Notes under the pieces: model-generated | Told to the model about the DNA's origin: nothing | Database searches by the model: none | What the model saw: the letters and a program-made list of their open reading frames with translations, nothing else | Shown: in pieces, positions 1-10,677 of the stretch | Layout of the letters: each line of letters starts with the position of its first letter | Position numbering within the stretch: the stretch's first letter is position 1 | Translations under genes and position numbers: made by a program | Source: Symbiotaphrina buchneri | Lineage: Eukaryota; Ascomycota; Symbiotaphrinales; Symbiotaphrinaceae | NCBI GenBank assembly: GCA_001599915.1 | Contig: BCIG01000003.1 | Location: forward strand, 124,001-188,000 | Reading direction: 5' to 3' | Length of the DNA: 64,000 nt

Positions 1-1863
1 ACCGGTGGAGGTCCACGTTCTGCAGCGACTGGACCAGCTGAGGGTACAGGCGGTGGGCGTTCTGTTAAAGAACCTTTGAGTGACCAAGCCTGGACTAGGG
101 GGTACTGTTCAAGACTCACCTTGTTGAGGAACTGGAGGTGCCAGCCGTCGTTGCTCAGTGGGCGGATGATCCTCCGGCTTTACATCTTCCACATCTGGCA
201 CCTCCTCTGCAGGCCGCTCGCTAGTAATATCGACCTTACCTTCGTCCTCTTTCTCCACAGATACCTCTTCTGCTGGCTCTGGGGGTTTCATCCTCGCCAT
301 GCCAGGGATTGGCATAATAGGAACTGGGGCATGATATGAGACCGGTGAAGCTTCTTCCTCATGTTCCTCCGAAGCTTTCTTCCCGGCTATCGGTTGCTTC
401 TTCTTCTTGGGTGCTCCTGATGCAGCAGGCAACCCACCAGGTGGTCCAAACATGCCGTACATGCCCATTCCGCCGCTCATTTTGGCCATGCGCTCACGGA
501 GTTCCATCCTCCTTTTGACCTCGGGGTCTACATCTTCCTCCTCCTCCTCATCTTCAGTGGTGTCGTTCTCTTCACCAACCTCTGGCTCAGCTTTCCGTAC
601 CGCTGGAGGATGTTGCTGCTGCATTTCTCGCTGTTGTACGTCGCTGTCATCTCGGCCGGTGGAGTTCTCTTCCGCATCTTCCGTAGTCTCGCCCGCTCCT
701 GATTGATCCGCATCGTTCGCATCACTGCGTGTGTCTTCATGCATGATAGCTGCTTCGCTAGATCGGGAAAGTTCTCTGGAAGCTCTGGGTCGATAAGGAC
801 GTCTTCCAGTGGCAGTTTCCTCCGACGCGGCATCGGTGGATCGCCGTGGTGGAGTCTCTCCATTATCCAAAGTCTCCTCCACATCGTCAGTGGCTTTGAG
901 TTCGTCATGAGATTCAGTCCGTTGCTTCACAGGTCTTTTTGGCTTCTCCTTCTTGTGTATAGCTCCTGCTTGACGAGCTTGCTGCTCGAGTTTCTGTTTC
1001 TGGAGCAGTGCAATTCTATCTTTCAGACTTTGGGGTTTGACAGTTTCCTCAGCATCGGTGTTTGATGGTGCAGTGGAGCTTGGAATATCGCGATGCTCAC
1101 TCTCCTCCGTCCGTTCCTTTGCTATTTCTGGATCTTCCTCCCGCCTGTATATCTTCTGTGGGACCGGTTCCCGTGGTGGAGGGATATAAGCATCTTTTCT
1201 GGGCGGTGGGGCGACGAAGGGCTTTTTGATGAAGCCAGAGCTCCCAGCAGGTATCCCAGGTTTTGGTGGGGCAAGCGGAGCAGCAGCTTGCCTGTTGAAA
1301 GCAGCAATGCGGTCTTTAAACGAACTGCCACTGGGCTTATCGTTGACAGCTGGAGGTGGAGGTTTGGACGATGTGGAAGGCGGGGGTTTGACAACCGCCT
1401 TCGTTGTATCTGCCGTAGGCGCAGCTTCTGGAGACCTTGGCGGCTCTGGTACAGCTACCGGCTTCGGTGTTTGGGCCGCTGGGGGACTAGACGGTGGTTG
1501 GACATGCGGCTGTTCGGAGACAGATGCGGAGGGTGATCCTGGCAATGCTTCCTCAGAATGCAGTTCAATGGGTTCCTCGGCAGTGGCTCGTGCAGGGGAT
1601 GTGGGCTCCTGCGCTTGCTCTGTTTTCGGACGAGCGGACCTGACGGGGCGCGGCGGAGGTGCTGGCTCGTACTTCTCCACGAAGTTCCTCGGAAAGATGC
1701 CCTCCTTCTTATTGCCGTTATTATCAGTGTATTCTCCGGTATACCAGTCTGCATCTTCCTCTCCTGTAACAGTTATGATCTGACCATTAGGGAAGCTGAG
1801 GTCTTCCTCATGGGGCGAGTTGTAATCGTAGACCGCCTTCACCTTGAAAGGCGGTGTTGCCAT
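1..1863 (-). CDS. BBC1: BBC1/MTI1-like SH3 domain protein (3' part cut by window edge)
   Basis: The N-terminus is an SH3 domain at about residues 5-67 (ALYDY-like KAVYDYN, DWYTGEY, GIFPRNFVEKY). It is followed by a long disordered stretch rich in Pro, Glu, Ser and Lys with several PPP and PKPG motifs. This layout matches fungal Bbc1/Mti1, which binds type I myosin tails and tempers Arp2/3 activation at endocytic actin patches. The ATG is at 1863 with the SH3 right behind it. Exon 1 runs 1863-120 and stops at a GTGAGT donor; an acceptor at 62-63 (TTTAACAG) makes a 58-nt intron, and the next exon (61-1) stays in frame and reads Pro-rich (ERPPPVPSAG). The gene therefore continues beyond base 1 and its C-terminal domain is not visible. 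The SH3 and Pro-rich layout are seen directly; the myosin/Arp2/3 role is family knowledge. Confidence 0.85.
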
Positions 1864-2402
1864 GTCTGGAACACTCAGATGGACAGCGTCGAATCATATA
1901 CTGGATGACTGTGGGAAATAGGGGTTATGACGCTGTTCTCACTTCGCGAAGTTGATGAACAGACGAAGAGTGCGGTCAAACACGGCAGCTGAAACAGTAG
2001 TAGCGGGATACGTCAGCTAGGGAGCCCCACACCGGTTGAAGCTGGCAAGAGGCAGCTTTGTTGGTACGTACTCAAGGAAGGTAATTGAAGCTCTATGGAG
2101 ATTGAATAACAAGCATGCACTCAAGTTGGAGAAGGTGAAAGCCGGAGTGTTTTCCTGGACCCCTGAAGGTATGAGGTCGGAGTGGGGTGGGCGAATGTCG
2201 GTACTATCGAAGTACGGGAGTAGCCAAGAGAGGATGATGCCGCGCCGCGCCACCGAAAGTCTAAAGCCACACTTGGCGGCTCAAATCGTCATTCAGCTCG
2301 AGCCACATCGTTCCCCACCGTCGACGGCTCTTCCAGCAAGGCAACATCAACTCAGTTGTGTTCTGCCATGCCCAGATTATTACTGCCCATGGCCCATATA
2401 AG
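1864..2402. promoter_or_regulatory. Divergent intergenic region BBC1 / RTR1
   Basis: These 539 bp separate the start codons of two genes read outwards, so the region should hold both promoters. I see no gene in it. An in-frame ATG for RTR1 exists 45 nt upstream of the chosen start (2358) but adds unconserved residues. Confidence 0.5.
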
Positions 2403-3323
2403 ATGACATCTAAGGCCCCTCTCAAGTCTATTCTCAAGAAGCCCTCATCAGCCACTCCCCCGCTCTCCGCTTCCAAGGCGGAGCGGGATCGGCAGACAGC
2501 TCTCTATCATGCAAACCTTATCCAACAACAGAAAGACATCGAGCTCGAGATCTTAACGTCAACAGAGACGTTGCTAGATCTTCCTACGGCCGCGGATGCC
2601 GATCCTGCAGAGCCCTCTTCCGCGGATCGGTCACTCTTCCGGCGGCTAGTTATCCCCTTTCAGCCTTCGGACTATGATTCGCTGGTACAGGAAAGGAACA
2701 TCATCGGCAAATGCGGCTATGTGCTGTGCCCACGACCGCCACAGAAGCAGGATACAAAAGCAAAGTATAGAATACTCTATGGACGGGGCAGGGAAGGCTT
2801 CAAGGTCGTGGAGAGGGAAAGTCTCGAGCGGTGGTGTAGCCCCGACTGTGCGCGCCGAGGGCTGTACATTAGGGTTCAGCTGAACGAGGAGCCGGCTTGG
2901 ATCCGCCAAGGGGAAGGAAGTGAAGTTACTCTATGGGGTGAGAGCCACGTCGCGAGCAACGAAACAGGAGATAAGGAGGCATCAGACAAAGGCGTTACAA
3001 AGGAAGCTGGCAGAACAGAGGCGGAGCTTTCAGACGAGGAGCTAGCTTGGAAGCTGCGTGATCTGGCATTAGAGAGAGGAGAATCAGCGCGTACGCCGGC
3101 GACGCAGCAGTCGGTTGAAGTCCGCATACAGGAGAATCCGCAAGCATGGCGTGGCCCCGTGACAGCTCCCTCTCTTCCGGCGGACGGTCCAGCTAAAGGC
3201 AGGACCAATCATTTGTCGATTGAAGGCCATCGGCCAGGTGGCCCGCTTGGGCGCGAAAGGGCGAAAGACCAGATTTCTCGAGCAGAAGAGGATGACGAAC
3301 GAGATACGGACTGGAAGTTATGA
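2403..3323 (+). CDS. RTR1: RTR1/RPAP2-family RNA polymerase II CTD phosphatase
   Basis: A single-exon gene of 306 aa. Rtr1 removes Ser5 (and Tyr1) phosphate from the Rpb1 C-terminal repeats and helps Pol II enter the nucleus. The family zinc site is visible: CGYVLCPRP around residues 104-109 pairs with WCSPDCARR around 143-148, and helical segments precede it (ALYHANLIQQQKDIELEIL). The region after about residue 175 is low-complexity and charged, and weakly conserved in the family. I chose ATG 2403, giving MTSKAPLKSILKK, over the upstream ATG at 2358 because the basic N-terminus looks like fungal relatives. The gene ends convergent with RPS17. Catalysis by this family has been debated, so the activity is family knowledge and is not shown by the sequence. 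Confidence 0.88.
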   Translation: MTSKAPLKSILKKPSSATPPLSASKAERDRQTALYHANLIQQQKDIELEILTSTETLLDLPTAADADPAEPSSADRSLFRRLVIPFQPSDYDSLVQERNIIGKCGYVLCPRPPQKQDTKAKYRILYGRGREGFKVVERESLERWCSPDCARRGLYIRVQLNEEPAWIRQGEGSEVTLWGESHVASNETGDKEASDKGVTKEAGRTEAELSDEELAWKLRDLALERGESARTPATQQSVEVRIQENPQAWRGPVTAPSLPADGPAKGRTNHLSIEGHRPGGPLGRERAKDQISRAEEDDERDTDWKL

Positions 3324-3709
3324 GTCTATTGTTAGGACAGGTTACAAGTCCAGGAGCACACATTGGTGCATGGCGAAGGCGCTTTGTCCTTAGATGATGA
3401 TATAGGTAAAGTAACTGTAGCAAAATGATACCCTATTACGCGTGCAATCATAAGCTTTCTATATTGTAGACGCAAATCTATCGAATAACTGTGGAGGGCA
3501 GCTTATGCCATGGATGGTTTGTAGCACAATGTCCTAAAGTTAGTGGTTCAAAGGGCACACATCTAGTCACCGGCGAAATGGCAATCGAGCCTGTTCTAGA
3601 AAGAACAAGCGACACCTGAGTTTCAAAAATCTTTGGTATTATCTACCTTAGAGAGATACCGTAACCCCAGTCATCCAGTCATCCCCACCAGCCTATCCTG
3701 AGATATCAT
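3324..3709. other. Convergent 3' intergenic region RTR1 / RPS17
   Basis: 386 bp between two stop codons facing each other. It is AT-rich and should contain both polyadenylation regions. No gene, repeat or RNA recognised. Confidence 0.5.
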
Positions 3710-4316
3710 CTATTTAGGCAGACGGTCACCATACCGACGAGGGCGCTCCGCAACCTGTTGCTGGGACACAGCCACGACGTTGACGGGAATAGAGTCGAAC
3801 TAAAACAGAGCAAGTCAGCCTTGTCACAGGATGACACCCAGCGGGAGTAACATACACCCAGGCTCTTCAGCAAATCCTTGGTCTCGCTGTCCACATCCAG
3901 TTGTCCGCTCTCCGAGTTTTGTGTGAAGTCCAGAGCAGAGATCTCAGGGACATATTGATCCTTCCTTTCTCTCTCTTCTTCTTGTAGCTTGAATGAGATA
4001 CCACGAACGGGTCCCCGCTGGATACGCTTCATCAAATGGGTCGTGTAGCCAGCAATCTATCTATCGGTTAGATATTTCTCAAACGAAATCCACGGCGGAT
4101 CCTGCGAACCTTGTTCCGGAGACGCTTCGACGCAATGATAGCGATTTCATCGCATATCCTCTTGTTGGTCTCGAAGTCAAGGGTGAGCTTGGGGTAGTAC
4201 CGCTCAATGATGACCTTAGCGGACTTCTTGACCGTCTAATCCCATTATTGTCAGTATACCGTCGAGTTTTCTGAACAGTTCAATTGCATGCTGACCTTCG
4301 TACGAACGCGACCCAT
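3710..4316 (-). CDS. RPS17: 40S ribosomal protein S17 (eS17)
   Basis: Four exons on the minus strand: 4296-4316, 4110-4235, 3856-4056 and 3710-3799. They join in frame to 145 aa, close to the eS17 norm (yeast 136). The start reads MGRVRTK. The middle carries the family core [27 protein letters not shown] and [20 protein letters not shown], and the end has [12 protein letters not shown]. The product is a small-subunit ribosomal protein at the beak/platform side of the 40S. The three introns (60, 53 and 56 nt) all have GT..AG ends. The first coding exon is only 21 nt, so the start codon lies within seven codons of an intron, a common arrangement in ribosomal protein genes. Identification is near certain. 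Confidence 0.97.
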
Positions 4317-4647
4317 GATTGCGGCTTGGTTGACTGTCGAAGAAGTTGAGGTTAACGATCGTCACTGGTTTGATTTGAGTGTTCGCTAAGGCTGCAGGTC
4401 GCGTATGTGGAAAGGGTTGTTGCCCTAGCTTAGTCACGCTGCTGGAAGCTCAGCGCTCCAACAGTCCGGCTCAACCGGAAGGCGGTCACATGCGGCAGAA
4501 CAAGGACAGACAACTCGGCTCGAAAGCTGCGCTGTATTTTGTGACTTAATATGCCAGTTTATTTATTCTGTGCTCGTACGCTCAATCTATGCTGTAATGT
4601 ACAGAGACTATATGTCTTGACGTGTGTGTCTCGACGACTTTACCTTC
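4317..4647. promoter_or_regulatory. RPS17 upstream region / MRP51 3' region
   Basis: 331 bp between the RPS17 start and the MRP51 stop, both on the minus strand. It must contain the RPS17 promoter and leader and the MRP51 polyadenylation site. No further gene seen. Confidence 0.45.
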
Positions 4648-6096
4648 TCATCGACCGCTGTGAGAAAGGAGGTCTTCTATAGACTTGTAGGACGACCGCA
4701 ATTCGTCGTCAGCCGACGATGAGTTCGAAAGACTTGGAGATAGCCCCTTTAGTCCATATCCCTGATTGGGAGATCGTGAAGAAGGTCGGGTAGAAAGTTG
4801 TGGTAGGCGCCTTTCTGGCGTTGGAATATCGAGCCGAGGTTTTCTTTCCTCTAGCTTGCCTTCATGGATTTGCACAGTGGTGGGATCCACCCGCTCGATG
4901 GACAGACCAATCCGCCCCTGAGAATCGATGCTTGCCCGTGTAGGCCTGACATACATTTTGGGGCCTCCGTTTATAAATGGGTCGTAGTTGACCAGGCCCG
5001 GAACGTTGTTGTCTGCAGAAATAAAGGATGCTTGAACATTATCATTTGCAACAACACCACCCACACCAAGCTTGGCGACGTTTTGCTGCCCGATGGCTCC
5101 CTTGCGAGGTTGCAGAATACGTGCCTTGACTGGAGGTGGATTCGCCTGAGGTCCTAGTATCGGATGATTGGTGATTTGTGATGCGGTGCGAAGATAGGAC
5201 AGCCCAGCAGACGGATGAGTCTTCGGAGGTCCAGTCTCCCCATATGGACTCGAAAGCAGGCTTGAACGGCCGGCCAGCTGGCCACTGGACCAGAAGTCCT
5301 CCGAGAGAATGGAACGAGATGGTGGTGTTGGAAGATCCAAAAAGTCATGGATTACAGAACTTAGCAGATTTTCGTCCGATCGGAGTGTGATAATATAATC
5401 GTGCAGCTCCTTGTCTGTAATCTCGACATCCCCAACTTCTTCGCTCTCTCCTTTCTCCAGAGCGCTTCTCTTCATCTCTGCAATTTTCCTTGTCCGTAGT
5501 TCTTTGCGGAGATACTGCCTGAATTCCGATCGTCGGCCTCGAATTTGTTTTTTCACATACTGCTGGAATTGGCCCTCAGTCTTCCCAGCAAGGAAAGGTC
5601 CTTCAAATTTCCATCTGAAACCAGACTTTTCGCCATTTTCCGCATCGGTAGAAACGACATCAAACTCGTTCTCGAAAACGCTCTTAGCCAGACCCCCACT
5701 GCTGAAGCCCCCCAGAGCATTCGGCCGTTTTGCTTCAGGTACAGTGATCGGTATGTTCATCTCCTGCCATTTCTTCAGAGTGAACACATGGTCCCCAGCT
5801 GACGAGAAATCCGTGATCATTTCTGTGGTGTCCATCTGGTTGATTCGAACAACAGGGGTGGTACTCTTATGTGTAGCCCGCTCCGGCAATCGTCGTTTTA
5901 GACCCCAATCGCCCCGATGTAGGGACGACGCAGGTGTGGCGATTGCAGCATGTCTAGGATGATGTTGTGTAGCAGTCTCCGACCGGTAAATAGGCGTTGC
6001 AGAAGGTTCCACTGGCGACGGTAGAGGTTGAGGGACAGCAAATAGGCGCGAAGACCGCAACAGCGTCGCCGTTGGGGATATTCGTTTAGTCGACAT
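4648..6096 (-). CDS. MRP51: Mitochondrial small-subunit ribosomal protein MRP51
   Basis: A single-exon gene of 482 aa. The N-terminus (SPTATLLRSSRLFAVPQPLP) and the motifs ATPASSLHRGDWGLKRRLP, VVRINQMDT, ITDFSSAGDHVFTLKKWQEM and the basic KKQIRGRRSEFRQYLR segment are typical of fungal Mrp51, a bS1m-like subunit of the mitoribosome. In yeast, Mrp51 also supports translation of COX2 and COX3 messages. I start at ATG 6096 (MSTKRISPT) and not at the in-frame ATG 69 nt upstream, since homologous similarity begins there and the basic N-terminus suits import. It lies head-to-head with chitin synthase and tandem with RPS17, putting a cytosolic and a mitochondrial ribosomal gene next to each other. 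The C-terminal third is low-complexity and Ser/Pro-rich. Confidence 0.9.
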   Translation of the reverse strand: MSTKRISPTATLLRSSRLFAVPQPLPSPVEPSATPIYRSETATQHHPRHAAIATPASSLHRGDWGLKRRLPERATHKSTTPVVRINQMDTTEMITDFSSAGDHVFTLKKWQEMNIPITVPEAKRPNALGGFSSGGLAKSVFENEFDVVSTDAENGEKSGFRWKFEGPFLAGKTEGQFQQYVKKQIRGRRSEFRQYLRKELRTRKIAEMKRSALEKGESEEVGDVEITDKELHDYIITLRSDENLLSSVIHDFLDLPTPPSRSILSEDFWSSGQLAGRSSLLSSPYGETGPPKTHPSAGLSYLRTASQITNHPILGPQANPPPVKARILQPRKGAIGQQNVAKLGVGGVVANDNVQASFISADNNVPGLVNYDPFINGGPKMYVRPTRASIDSQGRIGLSIERVDPTTVQIHEGKLEERKPRLDIPTPERRLPQLSTRPSSRSPNQGYGLKGLSPSLSNSSSADDELRSSYKSIEDLLSHSGR

Positions 6097-6593
6097 AGTG
6101 AAGGTAAGATGCCCTGCAACCTCTGGCCCACGGGCGTCTTGATCTGCTGCCGACCAGGCGCTCAATTACCGAGACGGGTCCGGAGGCTCAAGAGCGTTGT
6201 CCTAGATGATTCGCATTTTGGAGTTTCGCCAGGCTTAGTCACGCGTCGGATTATTGTTCGGCCTAGTTCAGAAGCTGCTGCTGTGGAAACAACACCCGCC
6301 GGCCGAAGTAAATAATTACGCGCCATGCCCTTCTGGCTTCCCGTTCGTTGTTTAACTGGCTATTGCTCCATTTTCAATCCAACATCTACATTCCAGTGCT
6401 GGATCGGAAAACCTTAAGGGACTTATTCTGTCAAGCAATCCTCAGTGTGCAAGAAGATTCGCAATATTAAACTCACTATCCTTTGTTGCAGTACGGCGTG
6501 TGCATGGCCAGCTGGTGATCAACACTGCTACGTCGGTCTCAGCGGCGCAAGGGCCCCCTTCACGGCGCAGGTGATATTGAGGCATTCGGAACT
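6097..6593. promoter_or_regulatory. Divergent promoter region MRP51 / chitin synthase
   Basis: 497 bp between two outward-reading start codons. No gene or repeat recognised. Confidence 0.5.
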
Positions 6594-9500
6594 ATGAGCA
6601 GATCCAGGACCCCCTTACCACCGCCGCCGGGGTATGCAGACTCAATATACCCCGGTGACAGCAGCGCAGAAGATATTATGACTCCAACGAGCTTACCAAA
6701 CAATGCATCTACCATGCGGCTGCTGCCTGTCACAGATGACAATGACTATGCAAGGTATGGTTATCTAGCCTAAATACATTGAAGGAACCTGCAATATAAA
6801 TCAAGTGCTAATCCACTGCGCCCTCTGCAGACCTACCTCTCCTCTACGTACCTATCATCCCTCGAATAGTCGGACAAGTTCACCGTCCATGAACCGATCA
6901 ACCTCTATCCCCGCTCTTTCAACGGACGCGCCGCCATACATGAGCTATTCTCCAACAAGGAGTCCTAGTCGTTCCTCTCCAATCAGACCATGGACGCCAA
7001 ACAGGTCATCATCCGAGTTGTCACGTCCGCCCCCGTCCGGTATCCCATACGAACCTGCGGAAATCAACGGCAGTCCAAGACCTGGTACACCTTCCTCTAG
7101 ATACAGTAATAATCCTCGGAGGCCACTACCACCTGCGCCTTTGTTCTCAGGTCCGAAGGGCGATAACCGGGCCTCGGTGGACATCGGCGATGACGCCACA
7201 ATTCCAATCATGGATGACAACGATGATGTATTTGCGCCTAATGAAAAAGATCCCAGAGATGGCTTGCATTCGAGGATTTCCTACCAATCGACATCCACTT
7301 TCACTGATGAATATGAACCGAAAGAAATGTATGATCATTACGGTCCAGCACCACTTGGGAAACAAGAACGTCGCGGTTTCAGGGAAGCTCAGATGTCAAA
7401 GAAAGAGGTTAAGCTGATTAATGGAGAGCTCATCCTCGAGTGCAAGATACCTACAATATTGTACAGCTTCCTGCCTAGGCGGGATGAAGTCGAATTTACC
7501 CACATGCGATATACTGCCGTGACCTGCGATCCGGACGATTTTGTTGCCAGGGGATACAAGCTGCGGCAGAATATAGGGAGCACCTTGCGGGAAACAGAGC
7601 TTTTCATATGCGTCACGATGTATAATGAGAACGAGATCGACTTTACCCGAACTATGCATGCCGTCATGAGGAATATATCACATTTCTGTTCTCGGTCCAA
7701 GTCGAGAACATGGGGAAAGGAGGGTTGGCAAAAGATTGTGGTCTGCATTGTTTCTGATGGGCGACAAAAGATACACCCCAGAACGCTTGATGCCCTGGCA
7801 GCCATGGGAGTCTACCAAGATGGTATCGCGAAGAACCTGGTGAACCAAAAGGAAGTAACTGCACATGTTTACGAATACACGACACAAGTATCCCTGGATT
7901 CAGACTTGAAGTTTAAAGGAGCTGAAAAGGGGATCGTTCCTTGCCAAATCATCTTCTGCCTAAAGGAGAAGAACCAGAAAAAGCTCAACTCTCACCGCTG
8001 GTTCTTCAACGCGTTTGGCAAAGCCCTGAACCCCAATGTCTGCATCCTACTTGATGTCGGGACAAAGCCTGGAAACAAAGCTTTATATCATCTCTGGAAG
8101 GCATTCGACACCGATTCAAACGTGGCCGGTGCTTGCGGAGAGATCAAAGCAATGAAAGGGAGAGGCTGGCTGGGGTTATTGAATCCGCTTGTGGCATCTC
8201 AGAACTTTGAATACAAAATGTCCAACATCCTTGATAAACCGATCGAGTCCGTATTCGGGTATATCACGGTGTTGCCCGGTGCACTGAGTGCGTACCGTTA
8301 CTACGCCCTCCAAAATGACGAAACCGGTCATGGTCCACTGAGCCAGTACTTCAAGGGAGAGACATTGCATGGACAGGATGCAGATGTTTTCACCGCTAAC
8401 ATGTACCTGGCTGAAGATCGTATCCTTTGCTGGGAGTTGGTTGCGAAGAAAAACGAGCGTTGGGTGCTCAAGTACGTGAAGAACTGTACCGGTGAAACGG
8501 ATGTTCCAGGTAAGCAAATCTAGCAGTTGACCATGTTTAGAGTAGTCTGCTAACGGATTTAGATGCTGTCCCTGAGTTCATTTCACAGAGACGTAGATGG
8601 CTGAACGGAGCGTTCTTCGCTGCGGTCTATTCACTTGTCCATTTCAAACAGATCTGGTACACTGATCATACTCTGACTCGCAAGATTCTGCTCCACATCG
8701 AATTCGTGTATCAATTCGTGAGCTTGCTGTTCACATATTTCTCTTTGGTAGGTGATCCGCGTGCAATCATTCGATGCTCTGTACTAACATATGTATCAGG
8801 CAAACTTTTACCTCACCTTTTACTTCATAGCTGGTTCGCTCGCAGACACAACTATGGACCCGTTTGGACACAACATTGGACTTTATATCTTTACGGTGTT
8901 GCGTTTCGCATGTGTATTGTTGATATGTGCCCAATTTATTCTCTCCATGGGTAATCGACCACAGGGGTAAGATGACCAAAACCCCTCCCAATGCAGCTAT
9001 ATTAACTCGTTTTCCACAGTGCGAAGAAGATGTTTATGGGTAGCATGATTGGCTACGGCATCATCATGGCATACACGTTCTTTTGCTCTCTCTACATCGT
9101 CGTCCATGAGCTCAAAGACCGCTCCTCGCTCGCCCTTGGCAACAATGTCTTCACCAATATGATTGTCTCCGTCGCCTCCACAGTCGGCCTGTACTTCCTG
9201 ATGTCCTTCCTCTACCTCGACCCCTGGCATATGTTCACATCTGCCGCGCAGTACTTCATGCTTCTTCCCTCATACATCTGTACTCTACAGGTCTACGCTT
9301 TCTGTAACACTCACGACGTCACTTGGGGAACAAAAGGCGACAACGTGATCAACACAGACTTGGGCGCTGCCATAAGCGGCAAAGGGAACACTGTGGAGCT
9401 CGAGATGCCTTCTGAACAACTGGACATTGACTCTGGGTACGACTGCGCGTTACGAAACCTACGCGACAGAGTCGAAGTGGCCAAGCCATCCGTCTCGGAA

Positions 9501-9875
9501 GCGCAAGCACAGGAAGACTACTACAGGGCGGTACGCACTTACATGGTGGTCAGCTGGATGATGGCCAACGCAATCCTCGGCATGGCTGTGAGCGAAGTGT
9601 ACGGCTCGACAGGTGTGGGTGATAACATCTATCTTAAGTTCATTTTGTGGTCCGTGGCATCCCTGGCGCTCTTTCGCGCGATGGGCAGCAGCGCGTTCGG
9701 CATCATCAACATCATCCATGCGATTGCCGAGGGGAGGGTCAAGATGAAGTTGAAGACATTCACGCTTCCGAGCTGGATGCAGAAGTCGAGCAGTGTGATC
9801 GGGGGAGGCAGCTCGAAGCTGAGTAGCAAGCTTAGCAGCTTGGGGGATACTGTGGGAAGCAGTCTTGGGCGGTAG
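6594..9875 (+). CDS. Division-1 chitin synthase (class I or II)
   Basis: Five exons, 6594-6754, 6831-8509, 8563-8747, 8800-8966 and 9020-9875, join to 1015 aa. Chitin synthase polymerises UDP-GlcNAc into chitin at the plasma membrane. The first ~190 residues are Pro/Ser-rich and disordered, then the conserved N-terminal chitin synthase block follows ([15 protein letters not shown]). The glycosyltransferase domain shows SDGR, the DVGTKPG site, LPGALSAYR, the catalytic AEDR near residue 581 and QRRRW near 622. After this comes a multi-spanning C-terminal membrane region. It lacks the myosin head of class V/VII and the N-terminal cytochrome b5-like domain of class IV. Class I versus II is not settled by eye. 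Intron 3 has a clear CTAAC branch (about 8783). The start MSRSRTPLP is the first ATG that joins the main frame through a 76-nt intron. Confidence 0.95.
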
Positions 9876-10677
9876 GGTGACGGATTTCAGGCCGCTTGGT
9901 TGGCTGGATAGGAGGCAGGGAAGGAGGCAGGGAAATATTGCGGACGACCAAGGCATCGGCGCAGAATGTGCATATGGGATAATCACGGCGATAATGTAGA
10001 TGACGGCCCGTGTATAGTTGGCCATGTCCCCTCATTGGAAGGCATTCTGGCGTTTATTAGGCATGTCAAATTCATGATCAGACAATGATATTGAAGGCTT
10101 CAGATGCATTGCTCATTCGGCTACTGTTGGCCACGAGGTGAAAGGTCCGCAGCCACGCGGCTAAGGTAGTCTGCAGAGGAATAGTACGGCGAACAAACTT
10201 ATCCAATTCTTTGATATCACATTTTTTTCGTGTCCTCAAATCGATCATTGAAGCCCTGGTGGCCTGACCTCTTGTTGCGCCAGCTCACGCGGCATTCATA
10301 TTCACATCTGATATCAGGAGTCCGATTTCCCCGGGAATTGTTTTAAATGCAGTGGTTTTTGCAACAACTTCTTACCATTATCATTCGAGGCAGCTAACCT
10401 ATCATACACCCATAGAAAGTATTCGAAGCATCAGAGCTAAGAAAAAAAGGGGTATCGAAATGTAGTTTGTAAGTCTTGCAAAACAGAATGTCATGTCAAC
10501 AAACAGATAGACGTTGGAAGAAGGTCAATCAATCCCAATCAATCCTTTTACTGCCAACACCACAGCAGATAAACCGTTCAGAGTAGCGGCCGTCCAAAGT
10601 TCATGTAGATTTGCCCCTTCCCAACACCTAGTCCAGTCCACCACCAAAACGAGCTCCCGTCCGCTCATTGCCCTCCT
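9876..10677. other. Convergent intergenic region CHS / HOS3
   Basis: 802 bp between two facing stop codons. It has a short purine-rich imperfect duplication (GGAGGCAGGGAAGGAGGCAGGG near 9910-9932) and AT-rich tracts. No gene recognised. Confidence 0.5.

Noticed and set aside
1226-1783. 185-codon plus-strand open frame
   Set aside because: Antisense to BBC1; Gly-rich because it mirrors Pro codons, with no domain features.
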